DNA of 22,478 nucleotides, taken from positions 1 through 22,478 of the forward strand of contig DLOX01000290.1 of assembly GCA_002478575.1 (NCBI GenBank), read 5' to 3'. This DNA is from Sphingomonadales bacterium UBA7473. Lineage in GTDB: Bacteria > Pseudomonadota > Alphaproteobacteria > Sphingomonadales > Sphingomonadaceae. The position numbers and the translations under genes were made by a program. The notes beneath the pieces were generated by a model. It made no database searches and was not told where the DNA came from. It was given only the letters and a program-made list of their open reading frames with translations. Position 1 is the stretch's first letter, and each line of letters starts with the position of its first letter. Shown piece by piece: positions 14,359-22,013 of this stretch.

Positions 14359-15024
14359 TCAGCCTTTCTTCACTGAGGCCTTGAGTTCAGCAAGCGCTGC
14401 ATCGACCTTGTCCGAAGACTGCAGCTCAGCAATTTCTTCTTCCAATGTCTTGGGCGCAGCACCCAGGCTCAGCGCATCCGCGCGACCTTCAGCGATATCG
14501 ACCCGACGCTCCAGCATATCAAAGCGTGAGAAAGCATCTTCAACCTTAGAGCCGGAATAGGCTTCACGAACGCGGATGCGGTTATGAGCAGCTTCCAGAC
14601 GGACGTTCACGCTGTTCTGACGAGCGCGCGCTTCACGCAATTTCGCCTGCAGCTTTGAGATATCTTCTTCAAAGGCGCGAAGGGCATCATCATGAACGCC
14701 AATCTCAGCCGTCAGTTGCTCAGCCATATCAACGGCCTTTTGACGCTCAACCAAAGCGGCTTTGGCGAGATCTTCGCGATCCTTGGAGAGAGCAAGCTCG
14801 GCCTTTTCTTTCCAGCTGTCTTCCAAACCGTTCAGCTTGGTGATGTGGCGACGCAGTTCCTTTTGATCGGCGATGGTGCGGGCAGCAGAGGCGCGAACTT
14901 CAACCAGCGTTTCTTCCATTTCCATGATGATCATGCGGATCATCTTGGCTGGATCTTCTGCCTTGTCGAGCATGTCAGTGACATTGGCAGCAAGGATATC
15001 ACGGGCGCGAGAGAAAATTCCCAT
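14359..15024 (-). CDS. pspA: Phage shock protein A (PspA/IM30 family)
   Basis: Peripheral membrane protein that coats damaged inner membrane and, when free, inhibits the AAA+ activator PspF. The 221-residue protein begins MGIFSRARDILAANVTDMLD, continues KAEDPAKMIRMIIMEMEETL and is almost entirely helical coiled coil, as expected for the PspA/Vipp1/ESCRT-III superfamily. Length equals the E. coli protein within a residue. The frame remains open far upstream, but ATG 15024 is preceded by AGGAG eight bases away and gives the exact family N-terminus. It is second in the operon, after a 51-residue exported peptide and a strong hairpin. Confidence 0.96.
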   Translation of the reverse strand: MGIFSRARDILAANVTDMLDKAEDPAKMIRMIIMEMEETLVEVRASAARTIADQKELRRHITKLNGLEDSWKEKAELALSKDREDLAKAALVERQKAVDMAEQLTAEIGVHDDALRAFEEDISKLQAKLREARARQNSVNVRLEAAHNRIRVREAYSGSKVEDAFSRFDMLERRVDIAEGRADALSLGAAPKTLEEEIAELQSSDKVDAALAELKASVKKG

Positions 15025-15071
15025 TGTTAAAACTCCTGAACGAAAACGCGGGTTAAAGGTTGAAAAGGGTT

Positions 15072-15103
15072 GGTCGGAGAGGGGGGATGGACCCTCCCCG
15101 ACC
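15072..15103 (-). terminator. Strong intercistronic hairpin between the small peptide gene and pspA
   Basis: On the minus strand, a 12-base stem (GGTCGGGGAGGG with CCCTCTCCGACC, one G-U pair) encloses an eight-base loop. It begins 11 bases after the stop of the 51-residue peptide gene. The bases after it (AACCCTTTTC) are only moderately T-rich. It could be a leaky terminator or an mRNA-stabilising or processing hairpin, making the peptide message more abundant than pspA. The structure is read directly; its activity is inferred. Confidence 0.55.
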
Positions 15104-15113
15104 AGATCGATCA

Positions 15114-15269
15114 TCAGGCGAGGGGAGCTGAGATCGAAGCCGTGGACATTGCTTCTTGAGCAGCTGACACAGGGGCTAGCATCGCGGTGAAGCAGGTGAT
15201 GGTGAGGAAAGTTGCGCAGATGGCTGCGGCGACTTGGTTGCGGAAGTTGAAGCTGTTGAAACGTTGCAT
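15114..15269 (-). CDS. 51-residue exported peptide, first gene of the psp operon
   Basis: A small gene with a very good ribosome-binding site: AAGGAG, seven bases before ATG 15269. The product starts MQRFNSFNFRNQ, has a hydrophobic core VAAAICATFLTITCFTAMLA (13-32) and then an apparent signal-peptidase site around PVSAAQEA (33-40), leaving a mature piece of about 14 residues. Alternatively the hydrophobic segment stays as a membrane anchor. It is the first gene after the sigma-54 promoter, so it should be strongly induced in the Psp response. The open frame continues further upstream, but that extension has no support. I recognise no family. Confidence 0.72.
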   Translation of the reverse strand: MQRFNSFNFRNQVAAAICATFLTITCFTAMLAPVSAAQEAMSTASISAPLA

Positions 15270-15376
15270 TGTCTGTCTCCTTGTTTCGGTGGGCAGTGGC
15301 CCATGAAGTGAATGTCTCGTCGGCCGACCCCATTTTGGAGGGGATGAAGCGGGGAAGGCCGACTTGCCAAACATAT

Positions 15377-15392
15377 TGCATCCCCCGTGCCA
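15377..15392 (-). promoter_or_regulatory. Sigma-54 promoter of the psp operon
   Basis: On the minus strand the sequence TGGCACGGGGGATGCA fits the sigma-54 consensus TGGCACG-N4-TTGCW at all but one fixed position, with the correct spacing between the -24 GG and -12 GC. It predicts a start near 15366, giving a leader of about 97 bases to the small peptide gene. A sigma-54 promoter next to pspF, which encodes a sigma-54 activator, is the expected Psp arrangement. Confidence 0.88.
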
Positions 15393-15445
15393 ATTTTAGT
15401 TTTTGTCAGAATTCCAAGCTTTCTGGGAGGTGAACAGGGTGTGCA

Positions 15446-15494
15446 ACACATGTTAATATTGCTATGTATTAGTAACTTATGCTAATTATTGGCA
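15446..15494. promoter_or_regulatory. AT-rich region: candidate PspF binding sites and pspF promoter
   Basis: This stretch is markedly AT-rich for the window and lies about 80-128 bases upstream of the predicted psp start, where upstream activator sites for PspF are expected. It contains two similar sequences, ATGTTAATATTG (15450-15461) and ATGCTAATTATTG (15479-15491), 29 bases apart, and the inverted pair TTAG/CTAA at 15469-15485. It directly abuts the pspF start, so binding there would also autoregulate pspF. Assignment is by position and composition only. Confidence 0.4.
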
Positions 15495-16514
15495 ATGGAA
15501 AGAAATGTTCAATTCATTGGAGAATCTTCCGCCTTTCTGGACAGTGTGGAGCGCGCCAGTCGCGCTGCTGCGCTCAACCGCCCTGTGCTGGTCATTGGGG
15601 AGCGCGGCACAGGTAAGGAGCTGATTGCCGAGCGACTGCACCGCCTCTCTCCCCGCTGGGATGCGCCCCTTGTCACGATGAACTGCGCGGCGCTGGCCGA
15701 GACGTTAATTGAAGCTGAGCTGTTCGGCCACGAGGCCGGGGCCTTCACTGGCGCGACCAAGGCCCGCGAAGGTCGCTTTGAAGAAGCGGACGGTGGGACG
15801 CTGTTTTTGGATGAGCTCGCAACACTATCGGCGGGCGCGCAAGAGCGGCTTCTGCGTGCGGTTGAATATGGCGAAGTCACGCGCATTGGGTCCAACCGTC
15901 CCATACGGGTTGATGTTCGGATTGTGGCGGCCACCAATGAGCATTTGCCAGCGCTGGTAAAGCAAGGCCGCTTCCGCGCGGACTTGCTAGATCGGCTATC
16001 GTTTGAGGTGGTGACGCTCCCCCCGCTCCGCGCGCGCGAAGGCGACATATCGATCCTCGCTGATTATTTCGGGCGGCGCATGGCGACTGAGCTCGAATGG
16101 AATGGCTGGCCTGGCTTCAACGAAGAAGCAGTCGCCGCACTCAAGGCTCATAGCTGGCCGGGCAATGTCCGCGAACTGCGCAACGTCGTGGAGCGAGCCG
16201 TTTATCGCTGGAACTATCCTGATTTCCCAATCGACGCGATTGAGTTTGATCCTTTCGATTCCCCTTGGATGCCGCAGGGCGATGAACCTTCGCCAGAGCA
16301 GACCAAACCTGCCTCGGTAGTGATTTCTCCCCTGCCCGACCGACCCTTGCCCGATGACTACAAATTAGCCGTCAGCGCCTTTGAAAAGGCCTTGCTGGAA
16401 CAGGCGCTGATCAAGCACCGCCACAACCAGCGTGCTTGTGCCAAGGCGCTTGGCCTCAGCTATGATCAGCTTCGCCATGCGATGCGAAAAGCTGGTTTAT
16501 TGGGGACGGATTAG
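15495..16514 (+). CDS. pspF: Psp operon transcriptional activator PspF
   Basis: AAA+ enhancer-binding protein that remodels sigma-54 RNA polymerase at the psp promoter. The 339-residue protein lacks an N-terminal receiver domain, as PspF does, so it is controlled by PspA binding. Visible motifs: Walker A GERGTGKE (35-42), the sigma-54-contacting GAFTGA loop (82-87), Walker B GTLFLDE (101-107), FRADLLDRL, and WPGNVRELRNVVERAVYR. The C-terminal Fis-type HTH reads NQRACAKALGLSYDQLRHAM. ATG 15495 is preferred to the TTG two codons earlier because it gives the normal N-terminus (MERNVQFIGESSAFL). No good ribosome-binding site is seen. It is divergent from the psp operon. Confidence 0.96.
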   Translation: MERNVQFIGESSAFLDSVERASRAAALNRPVLVIGERGTGKELIAERLHRLSPRWDAPLVTMNCAALAETLIEAELFGHEAGAFTGATKAREGRFEEADGGTLFLDELATLSAGAQERLLRAVEYGEVTRIGSNRPIRVDVRIVAATNEHLPALVKQGRFRADLLDRLSFEVVTLPPLRAREGDISILADYFGRRMATELEWNGWPGFNEEAVAALKAHSWPGNVRELRNVVERAVYRWNYPDFPIDAIEFDPFDSPWMPQGDEPSPEQTKPASVVISPLPDRPLPDDYKLAVSAFEKALLEQALIKHRHNQRACAKALGLSYDQLRHAMRKAGLLGTD

Positions 16515-16579
16515 GATATCCACAGTTTAACCATCCCCCATATCTTGCGTTTCGGGCGCTAAGCTGCGCATGTTATGGT

Positions 16580-17089
16580 ATGACGTTCGACGATTTAGAG
16601 ATTCAGCCTCAGGGTGGTTCACCCATCCATACATTGGCCAGCTGGTTCGCCGCGCAAGGCATGGTGCATGAACGTATCGGCGAAGAAGAAGTCGTTGCTG
16701 CCACCGATGGCGCATGGGGCAAATATGAATTGCGGGCGATCTGGCGCGAAGATGATCGCGTGCTGCAATTCCTCGCTTTCCCCGATGTCACAGTGCAGCA
16801 AGATAAGTTCACATTGATGTATGAGACGCTGAACCTCATCAATGAACAAATGTGGCTGGGCCATTTTGAACTTTGGACCGGCAGCGGCACATTGGTGTTC
16901 CGCCATGCCACGCTGCTAGAAATGGCCGATGGCCCCGCGATTGATCCTGACCAAGCCGATGCTTTGGTGGAATCCGCGCTTGGCGAACTGGATCGATTTT
17001 ATCCCGTCTTCCAATTCGTATTGTGGGGCGGGAAAAGCCCATCTGAAGCGCTGACAGCCGCAATGGTTGAAACCCACGGAGAAGCCTGA
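16580..17089 (+). CDS. YbjN domain-containing protein
   Basis: A 169-residue protein of the YbjN superfamily (fold related to type III secretion chaperones). Features include the early segment HTLASWFAAQGMVHER, an acidic beta-strand section, INEQMWLGHFELWTGSGTLV and a C-terminal helix ending FQFVLWGGKSPSEAL, which recurs in alphaproteobacterial YbjN proteins. Its stop codon overlaps the proC start by one base (TGATG), so the two are translationally coupled. A YbjN gene just upstream of proC is common in this group. The molecular role is not established; the E. coli relative affects motility and stress phenotypes. Confidence 0.85.
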   Translation: MTFDDLEIQPQGGSPIHTLASWFAAQGMVHERIGEEEVVAATDGAWGKYELRAIWREDDRVLQFLAFPDVTVQQDKFTLMYETLNLINEQMWLGHFELWTGSGTLVFRHATLLEMADGPAIDPDQADALVESALGELDRFYPVFQFVLWGGKSPSEALTAAMVETHGEA

Positions 17090-17898
17090 TGGCGCTGTGG
17101 CCCGGTTCTGGCCCTGTCTGGATGGTCGGCTGCGGCAATATGGGCGGGGCGCTGCTCCGTCGCTGGCTTGAAGCGGGGTTAAAGGCGGATCGCATTACTG
17201 TGGTTGATCCAGCGCCACGCCAGATTGATGAAGTGGCCTGGACCAGCGCCTTGCCAGATGGATCACCCGATTGTCTGATCCTTGGCATCAAACCCCAAAT
17301 GCTAGGCGAGCTAGCTCCTGCCATTGCGGCGCATGTTGGGCCGCAGACAGTGCTCATCTCGATGCTCGCTGGCGTTGAATGCGCGACGCTTGCCGGTCAT
17401 TTCCCCAATGCCCGCGCCATCATCCGGACCATGCCCAATTTGCCAGTCATCCTCGGCAAAGGGGTGACCGCGTTCTTTGCTGACAAAGCTGATGCAGAGG
17501 CGAACGCTGCAGTCGATATGCTCTTTGCTCCAACCGGACTTTGCGAATGGCTGGCATCCGAAGAGGATTTCCACGCCATCATCGCCGTCTCAGGATCCGG
17601 CCCAGCCTTTGCCTATCGATTCATTGGCGCTTTGGCCGATGGTGGCACCGCGCTTGGTCTTTCGGCCGACCAAGCCCTGCGCCTTGCCTGCGCAACCGTT
17701 GAAGGCGCGGCCGCAATGGCCGCCGCCAGCGATGCCGATCCCACAGAGCTGGCACGGCGCGTGACCAGCCCGGGCGGCACCACAGCTGCGGGGCTTGACG
17801 TGATGGATGAAGGTGGCAGCTTCACGCGCATCATCCATGATACACAAAAGGCAACCGCAGATCGCAGCGCAGAAATGGCGAACGCCTCGCGCACTTAG
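17089..17898 (+). CDS. proC: Pyrroline-5-carboxylate reductase
   Basis: Final step of proline biosynthesis, reducing 1-pyrroline-5-carboxylate with NAD(P)H. The 269-residue protein opens with a Rossmann motif, VWMVGCGNMGGALLRRW (10-26). It carries IRTMPNLPVILGKGVTAF, the SGSGPAFAYRFI segment and the C-terminal signature LARRVTSPGGTTAAGL, all diagnostic of ProC. The ATG overlaps the stop of the YbjN gene by one base. Length is normal. The next gene, ilvE, begins about 55 bases on. Confidence 0.96.
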   Translation: MALWPGSGPVWMVGCGNMGGALLRRWLEAGLKADRITVVDPAPRQIDEVAWTSALPDGSPDCLILGIKPQMLGELAPAIAAHVGPQTVLISMLAGVECATLAGHFPNARAIIRTMPNLPVILGKGVTAFFADKADAEANAAVDMLFAPTGLCEWLASEEDFHAIIAVSGSGPAFAYRFIGALADGGTALGLSADQALRLACATVEGAAAMAAASDADPTELARRVTSPGGTTAAGLDVMDEGGSFTRIIHDTQKATADRSAEMANASRT

Positions 17899-17953
17899 TC
17901 TGTCACAAAATGCACTGGCATAGCCGCGCACTTTGTCGCATGAGATTGTTCCT

Positions 17954-19042
17954 ATGACAGAAACACTCTCTTTCCGCCACGAACCTCACCCCGCCCCAAC
18001 CCCCGCTGCAGATCGCGAAGCCAAGCTGATCGATCCCGGGTTCGGCAAGACTTTTTCCGATCATATGGTGGTGATTGACTATGATCTGGATCGCGGATGG
18101 CATGACGCGCGGGTGACTGCCCTTGCGCCTTTGTCTCTGCACCCGGCGGCAGCTGTGCTCCATTATGCGCAAGAGATTTTCGAAGGATTGAAGGCTTATC
18201 GGCTGGACGATGGCAGCAGTGCTATGTTTCGGCCCGATGCCAATGCTCGGCGCTTCAATGCCTCTGCGCGGCGGCTCGCGATGCCCGAGCTGCCCGAAGC
18301 TGTGTTCATCGAATCTTGCAAGGCCCTAGTTCAGGCCGACAAGGATTGGTTCCCATCGCTTGAAGGCGGATCCTTCTATCTTCGCCCCTTCATGGTCGCG
18401 ACAGAAGCTTTCTTGGGCGTCCGCCCTGCCCACACATACCGCTACATGGTGATCGGGGCCGCAAGTGGGAATTATTTCAAGAGCGGCTCGCCCGCGGTGT
18501 CTCTCTGGGTAGCGCAAGATTATCACCGCGCTGGTCCCGGCGGCACGGGCGCGGCCAAATGCGGTGGCAATTATGCGAGCAGCTTGGTCCCGACGGGCGA
18601 AGCGATGGCGGCTGGACATGATCAGGTCATCTTCCTCGATTCAAGTGAGAAGCGCTGGATCGAAGAATTGGGTGGTATGAACGTGTTTTTCGTGTTCGCC
18701 GACGGTTCGATCCAAACCCCGCCGTTGAGCGATACCATTCTCCACGGTGTCACGCGCGATTCGATCATTGCCTTGGCCCGGGAGGAAGGATTGACCGTCC
18801 GCGAAGCCCCCTACGCCATTGATCAATGGAAAGCGGATGCGGAAAGCGGACACCTGATTGAAGCCTTTGCCTGCGGCACGGCGGCGGTTGTTGCCCCCAT
18901 CGGCAAAGTGTCGGCATCGGACTATCGCTTCACCATTGGCGCAGGCGGCCCCGGTCAATTGACTGGCAAGTTGAAGGACAGACTGGTCGCGATCCAGCGT
19001 GGATTGGCACCAGATGCCTATGGCTGGGTCCATCGTTTTTGA
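17954..19042 (+). CDS. ilvE: Branched-chain amino acid aminotransferase
   Basis: PLP-dependent enzyme for the last transamination in valine, leucine and isoleucine synthesis and their first degradation step. The 362-residue protein is of the longer BCAT subtype (about 360 residues, with YAQEIFEGLKAYR at 71-83). The PLP-binding Lys202 is in GTGAAKCGGNYA, and the later motifs ELGGMNVFFVF and ACGTAAVVAPIG fit the family. ATG 17954 is chosen over a TTG seven codons upstream because MTETLSFRHEPHP looks like the family start; the ribosome-binding site is weak. Its stop overlaps the start of the next gene by four bases. Confidence 0.95.
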   Translation: MTETLSFRHEPHPAPTPAADREAKLIDPGFGKTFSDHMVVIDYDLDRGWHDARVTALAPLSLHPAAAVLHYAQEIFEGLKAYRLDDGSSAMFRPDANARRFNASARRLAMPELPEAVFIESCKALVQADKDWFPSLEGGSFYLRPFMVATEAFLGVRPAHTYRYMVIGAASGNYFKSGSPAVSLWVAQDYHRAGPGGTGAAKCGGNYASSLVPTGEAMAAGHDQVIFLDSSEKRWIEELGGMNVFFVFADGSIQTPPLSDTILHGVTRDSIIALAREEGLTVREAPYAIDQWKADAESGHLIEAFACGTAAVVAPIGKVSASDYRFTIGAGGPGQLTGKLKDRLVAIQRGLAPDAYGWVHRF

Positions 19043-19818
19043 GGCGGAACGCACTCACGCTTGTTCCCATCGCGCTGCTTGTTGCAGCTTCATCGCCAGC
19101 GCCGCTTGACGGCAAAGCCATCTTGGCCCGCGCGACAGAAGCAGCAGGCGGCGCAGAGTGGGCCAATGCACGGACCTTGATCCTTCGGGGTCGCGCCGTT
19201 TTCTGGGGCGACAAAGGCGAGGTGCCGAGGTCCTCGCCTGACACATATGTCATGTATCGCGCGTTCGATCCTGATCGTCAGGCAGCGCATAATGCCGAGG
19301 GAAAACTCCGCATCATTGTCGCTGACAAGGGCAAGCTGAGCTTCACAGTTGGTTTTGACGGCCAAGACACATGGAATGAGAAAGGCATCATTCCAAAGCC
19401 CGAGGCAGACAAATATTGGGCAAGCAATTTCGGCTTTGGCATCATCCGCCACGCCGCAAAGCCGGGCTTCTCGGCCGAAAGATTGGCCGACTCCAATGTT
19501 GATGGTCATGCGGCTTACATGGTGCGATTGATTGATCCGCAAGGCACGGTCAGCCTGTTTGGGATCGATCAAAAGAGCTTCGCGATCCGCATGGTCGGCT
19601 TTTCAACGCCACGCGGTTGGCATGTGCGGACCTATGACAATTTCTTCCGCCCCAAAGCTATGCCTAAATGGCTTCAAGCCGGAAAAGTGACGCTCACCTA
19701 TAATGGCGTGAAGCAAAATGAGATCCATTGGCGATCTGCCGAGATCAACGCGCCAATTGCGCCAGACGTCTTCAACTTTGCGACGGCCAAGCTCAATCTT
19801 GACATAAAGCCGCAATAA
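19039..19818 (+). CDS. Exported protein of unknown function
   Basis: A 259-residue protein I cannot name. It opens with TTG inside the ilvE stop (TTGA, four-base overlap), suggesting translational coupling. MRRNALTLVPIALLVAASSPAP reads as a signal peptide with a probable cleavage near residue 20; no lipobox Cys is present. The rest is beta-strand-rich, with ILARATEAAGGAEWANARTL, DTYVMYRAF, VGFDGQDTWNEKG and GHAAYMVRLIDPQGTVSLFG. This pattern, with repeated strands and a DGQDTW-like turn, suggests a LolA/LppX-like lipid-carrier fold exposed in the periplasm. That suggestion is weak. Confidence 0.7.
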   Translation: MRRNALTLVPIALLVAASSPAPLDGKAILARATEAAGGAEWANARTLILRGRAVFWGDKGEVPRSSPDTYVMYRAFDPDRQAAHNAEGKLRIIVADKGKLSFTVGFDGQDTWNEKGIIPKPEADKYWASNFGFGIIRHAAKPGFSAERLADSNVDGHAAYMVRLIDPQGTVSLFGIDQKSFAIRMVGFSTPRGWHVRTYDNFFRPKAMPKWLQAGKVTLTYNGVKQNEIHWRSAEINAPIAPDVFNFATAKLNLDIKPQ

Positions 19819-19870
19819 AGGGGTTTTCATCCCCGCTTCTCGCGGCTAAAGCGCGCCCTCACCGCTAAGG

Positions 19871-19945
19871 TGGGGCGTCGCCAAGTGGTAAGGCAGCGGC
19901 TTTTGATGCCGCCATTCGTAGGTTCGAATCCTGCCGCCCCAGCCA
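19871..19945 (+). tRNA. tRNA-Gln (anticodon UUG)
   Basis: The sequence folds as a tRNA. Acceptor TGGGGCG (19871-19877) pairs with CGCCCCA (19935-19941), followed by discriminator G and an encoded CCA. The anticodon stem GCGGC/GCCGC encloses the seven-base loop TTTTGAT, with anticodon TTG reading glutamine CAA. The T arm contains GGTTCGAATCC. It stands alone between the exported-protein gene and typA. Confidence 0.96.
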
Positions 19946-20028
19946 AGGCCTAAGCTTCCTTGCCGCACTGCACAAAATCGGTTAGGGGCCGCTCACTCTT
20001 TCCTCGAGACAATAATCGGACCCTTTCA

Positions 20029-21861
20029 ATGGCCTTGCGTAATATTGCCATCATCGCTCACGTTGACCATGGCAAAACCACCCTTGTTGATCAGCTTTTC
20101 CGCCAATCCGGCACCTTCCGCGACAATCAGCGCGTTGAAGAACGGGCCATGGATTCGAACGATCTGGAAAAGGAACGTGGGATCACCATTCTCGCGAAAT
20201 GCACCAGCGTTGAATGGACGCAAGGCGATACGACGACGCGAATCAATATTGTCGACACCCCAGGCCACGCCGACTTTGGTGGCGAAGTGGAGCGGATTCT
20301 CTCCATGGTCGATGGTGTGATCTTGCTCGTCGATGCGTCAGAAGGCGCGATGCCACAGACGAAGTTCGTGACCGGCAAAGCACTTGCGCTCGGCTTGCGC
20401 CCCATTGTCGTCGTGAACAAGGTGGATCGTCCGGACGAGCGCATTCAAGAAGTGCTGGATGAAGTGTTCGATCTGTTCGTGTCTTTGGATGCCAGCGATG
20501 AGCAGCTTGATTTCCCTGTGCTCTATGCCTCTGGCCGCAATGGCTATGCCAATCATGAAGCGGACAAGCGCGAAGGCACATTAGCGCCTTTGTTTGACAC
20601 CATCGTCAGCCACGTTCCTGCCCCTTCAGCTGATCCCGATGGCCCGTTCAAATTCCTTGTGACGTTGCTTGACCGCGATAACTTCCTGGGCCGTATTTTG
20701 ACCGGCTTGGTGTTCAGCGGTTCGGTGAAAACCAACATGGCAATCCACGCACTTGATCCAGAGGGTAAGGTCGTCGAGCAAGGCCGTGCGTCAAAGCTGC
20801 TTGCTTTCCGCGGGCTAGAGCGTGTTCCAGTCGAGGAGGCCTTTGCAGGCGACATCATCTCGATCGCAGGCCTAACCACCGCGACTGTGGCCAATACAAT
20901 TGCAGACATCAGCGTTTCCGAACCGCTTCATGCGCAGCCCATCGATCCGCCAACACTGTCGATGCGTTTCGCGGTGAACGATTCGCCTATGGCAGGTCGC
21001 GAAGGCACCAAAGTAACGAGCCGGATGATCCGGGACCGCCTGTTCCGCGAAGCCGAAAGCAATGTCGCGATCAAGGTCACCGAAAGCTCTGACAAGGATA
21101 GCTTCGAAGTCGCCGGGCGCGGTGAGCTTCAGCTCGGCGTTCTGATTGAAACGATGCGCCGCGAAGGCTTTGAGCTGGGCATCAGCCGCCCCCGCGTGCT
21201 GTTCCGCGATGAAAGCGGCAAGAAGACAGAGCCTTATGAAACCGTCGTCATCGATGTGGACGAAGAATATTCCGGCACCGTGATCGACAAAATGGCGATC
21301 CGCAAAGCCGAAATGACCGACATGCGCCCTTCAGGTGGTGGCAAGACGCGGATCACCTTCTCGGCCCCTTCACGTGGCCTAATCGGTTATCATGGCGAAT
21401 TCCTGTCTGACACGCGTGGCACGGGCATTATGAACCGCTTGTTCGAAAAATATGACGCGCACAAAGGCAATATCGAAGGCCGCAAGAATGGCGTGTTGAT
21501 CTCAAACGGAGCAGGCGAAGCAAATAGCTATGCGCTTGGACCGCTTGAAGACCGCGGCATCTTGTTCGTGACCCACGGCGAGGCATTGTACGAAGGCATG
21601 ATCGTTGGCGAAAATGCCAAGACCGATGATCTTGAAGTCAATCCGATGAAGACCAAGCAGCTGACCAACTTCCGCGCATCAGGCGGCAAGGATGATGCGA
21701 TCCGCTTGACGCCGCCAAAGCGGATGACGTTGGAACAGGCCATTGCCTATATCGATGATGATGAGCTGGTTGAAGTGACGCCGAAGAATATTCGCCTGCG
21801 CAAAACCCATCTCGATCCGCATGAGCGGAAACGTGCAAGCCGGGCGAAGCAGGCGGCTTAA
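20029..21861 (+). CDS. typA: Ribosome-associated GTPase TypA/BipA
   Basis: Translational GTPase of the EF-G family that aids 50S assembly and growth under stress or cold. The 610-residue protein has the P-loop AHVDHGKT (10-17), switch I with RGITI (50-54), DTPGH (76-80) and NKVD (130-133). The C-terminal region contains the BipA-specific signatures MRPSGGGKTRITFSAPSRGL, GYHGEFLSDTRGTGIMN and FRASGGKDDA. The frame is open 23 codons upstream, but ATG 20029 (MALRNIAIIAHVDHGKTTL) is the family start. No strong ribosome-binding site is visible. It converges with nadE across a palindromic repeat. Confidence 0.97.
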   Translation: MALRNIAIIAHVDHGKTTLVDQLFRQSGTFRDNQRVEERAMDSNDLEKERGITILAKCTSVEWTQGDTTTRINIVDTPGHADFGGEVERILSMVDGVILLVDASEGAMPQTKFVTGKALALGLRPIVVVNKVDRPDERIQEVLDEVFDLFVSLDASDEQLDFPVLYASGRNGYANHEADKREGTLAPLFDTIVSHVPAPSADPDGPFKFLVTLLDRDNFLGRILTGLVFSGSVKTNMAIHALDPEGKVVEQGRASKLLAFRGLERVPVEEAFAGDIISIAGLTTATVANTIADISVSEPLHAQPIDPPTLSMRFAVNDSPMAGREGTKVTSRMIRDRLFREAESNVAIKVTESSDKDSFEVAGRGELQLGVLIETMRREGFELGISRPRVLFRDESGKKTEPYETVVIDVDEEYSGTVIDKMAIRKAEMTDMRPSGGGKTRITFSAPSRGLIGYHGEFLSDTRGTGIMNRLFEKYDAHKGNIEGRKNGVLISNGAGEANSYALGPLEDRGILFVTHGEALYEGMIVGENAKTDDLEVNPMKTKQLTNFRASGGKDDAIRLTPPKRMTLEQAIAYIDDDELVEVTPKNIRLRKTHLDPHERKRASRAKQAA

Positions 21862-21883
21862 GGGGCCGAACTTCCAACAATGT

Positions 21884-22003
21884 CGTCCCGGACTTGATCC
21901 GGGACCCATGTCTCAATGCTTGATCCTACTCGCTGTCTGGAAATCGAGGCATGGATGCCGGATCAAGGCTCTCCTGAGCTTCGCCGAAGGGTCCGGCATG
22001 ACG
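21884..22003. repeat. Palindromic intergenic repeat, copy 2, with extra insert
   Basis: Related to the repeat at 12226-12324: same outer CGTC/TGACG ends, left hairpin TCCCGGA-CTTGA-TCCGGGA (21886-21904), a shared middle (GGAAATCGAGGCATGGAT) and right arms TGCCGGA (21956-21962) and TCCGGCA (21992-21998). The right loop is TCAAG in copy 1 but 29 bases here. The extra 24 bases (21968-21991) contain CTTCGCCGAAG, itself near-palindromic. It lies between convergent typA and nadE and may terminate both. Confidence 0.85.
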
Positions 22004-22013
22004 GGCAAGGCCG

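Noticed and set aside
19819..19870. Terminator after the exported protein gene (GGGG-TTTTCAT-CCCC)
   Set aside because: Only a four-base stem and no T-run afterwards.
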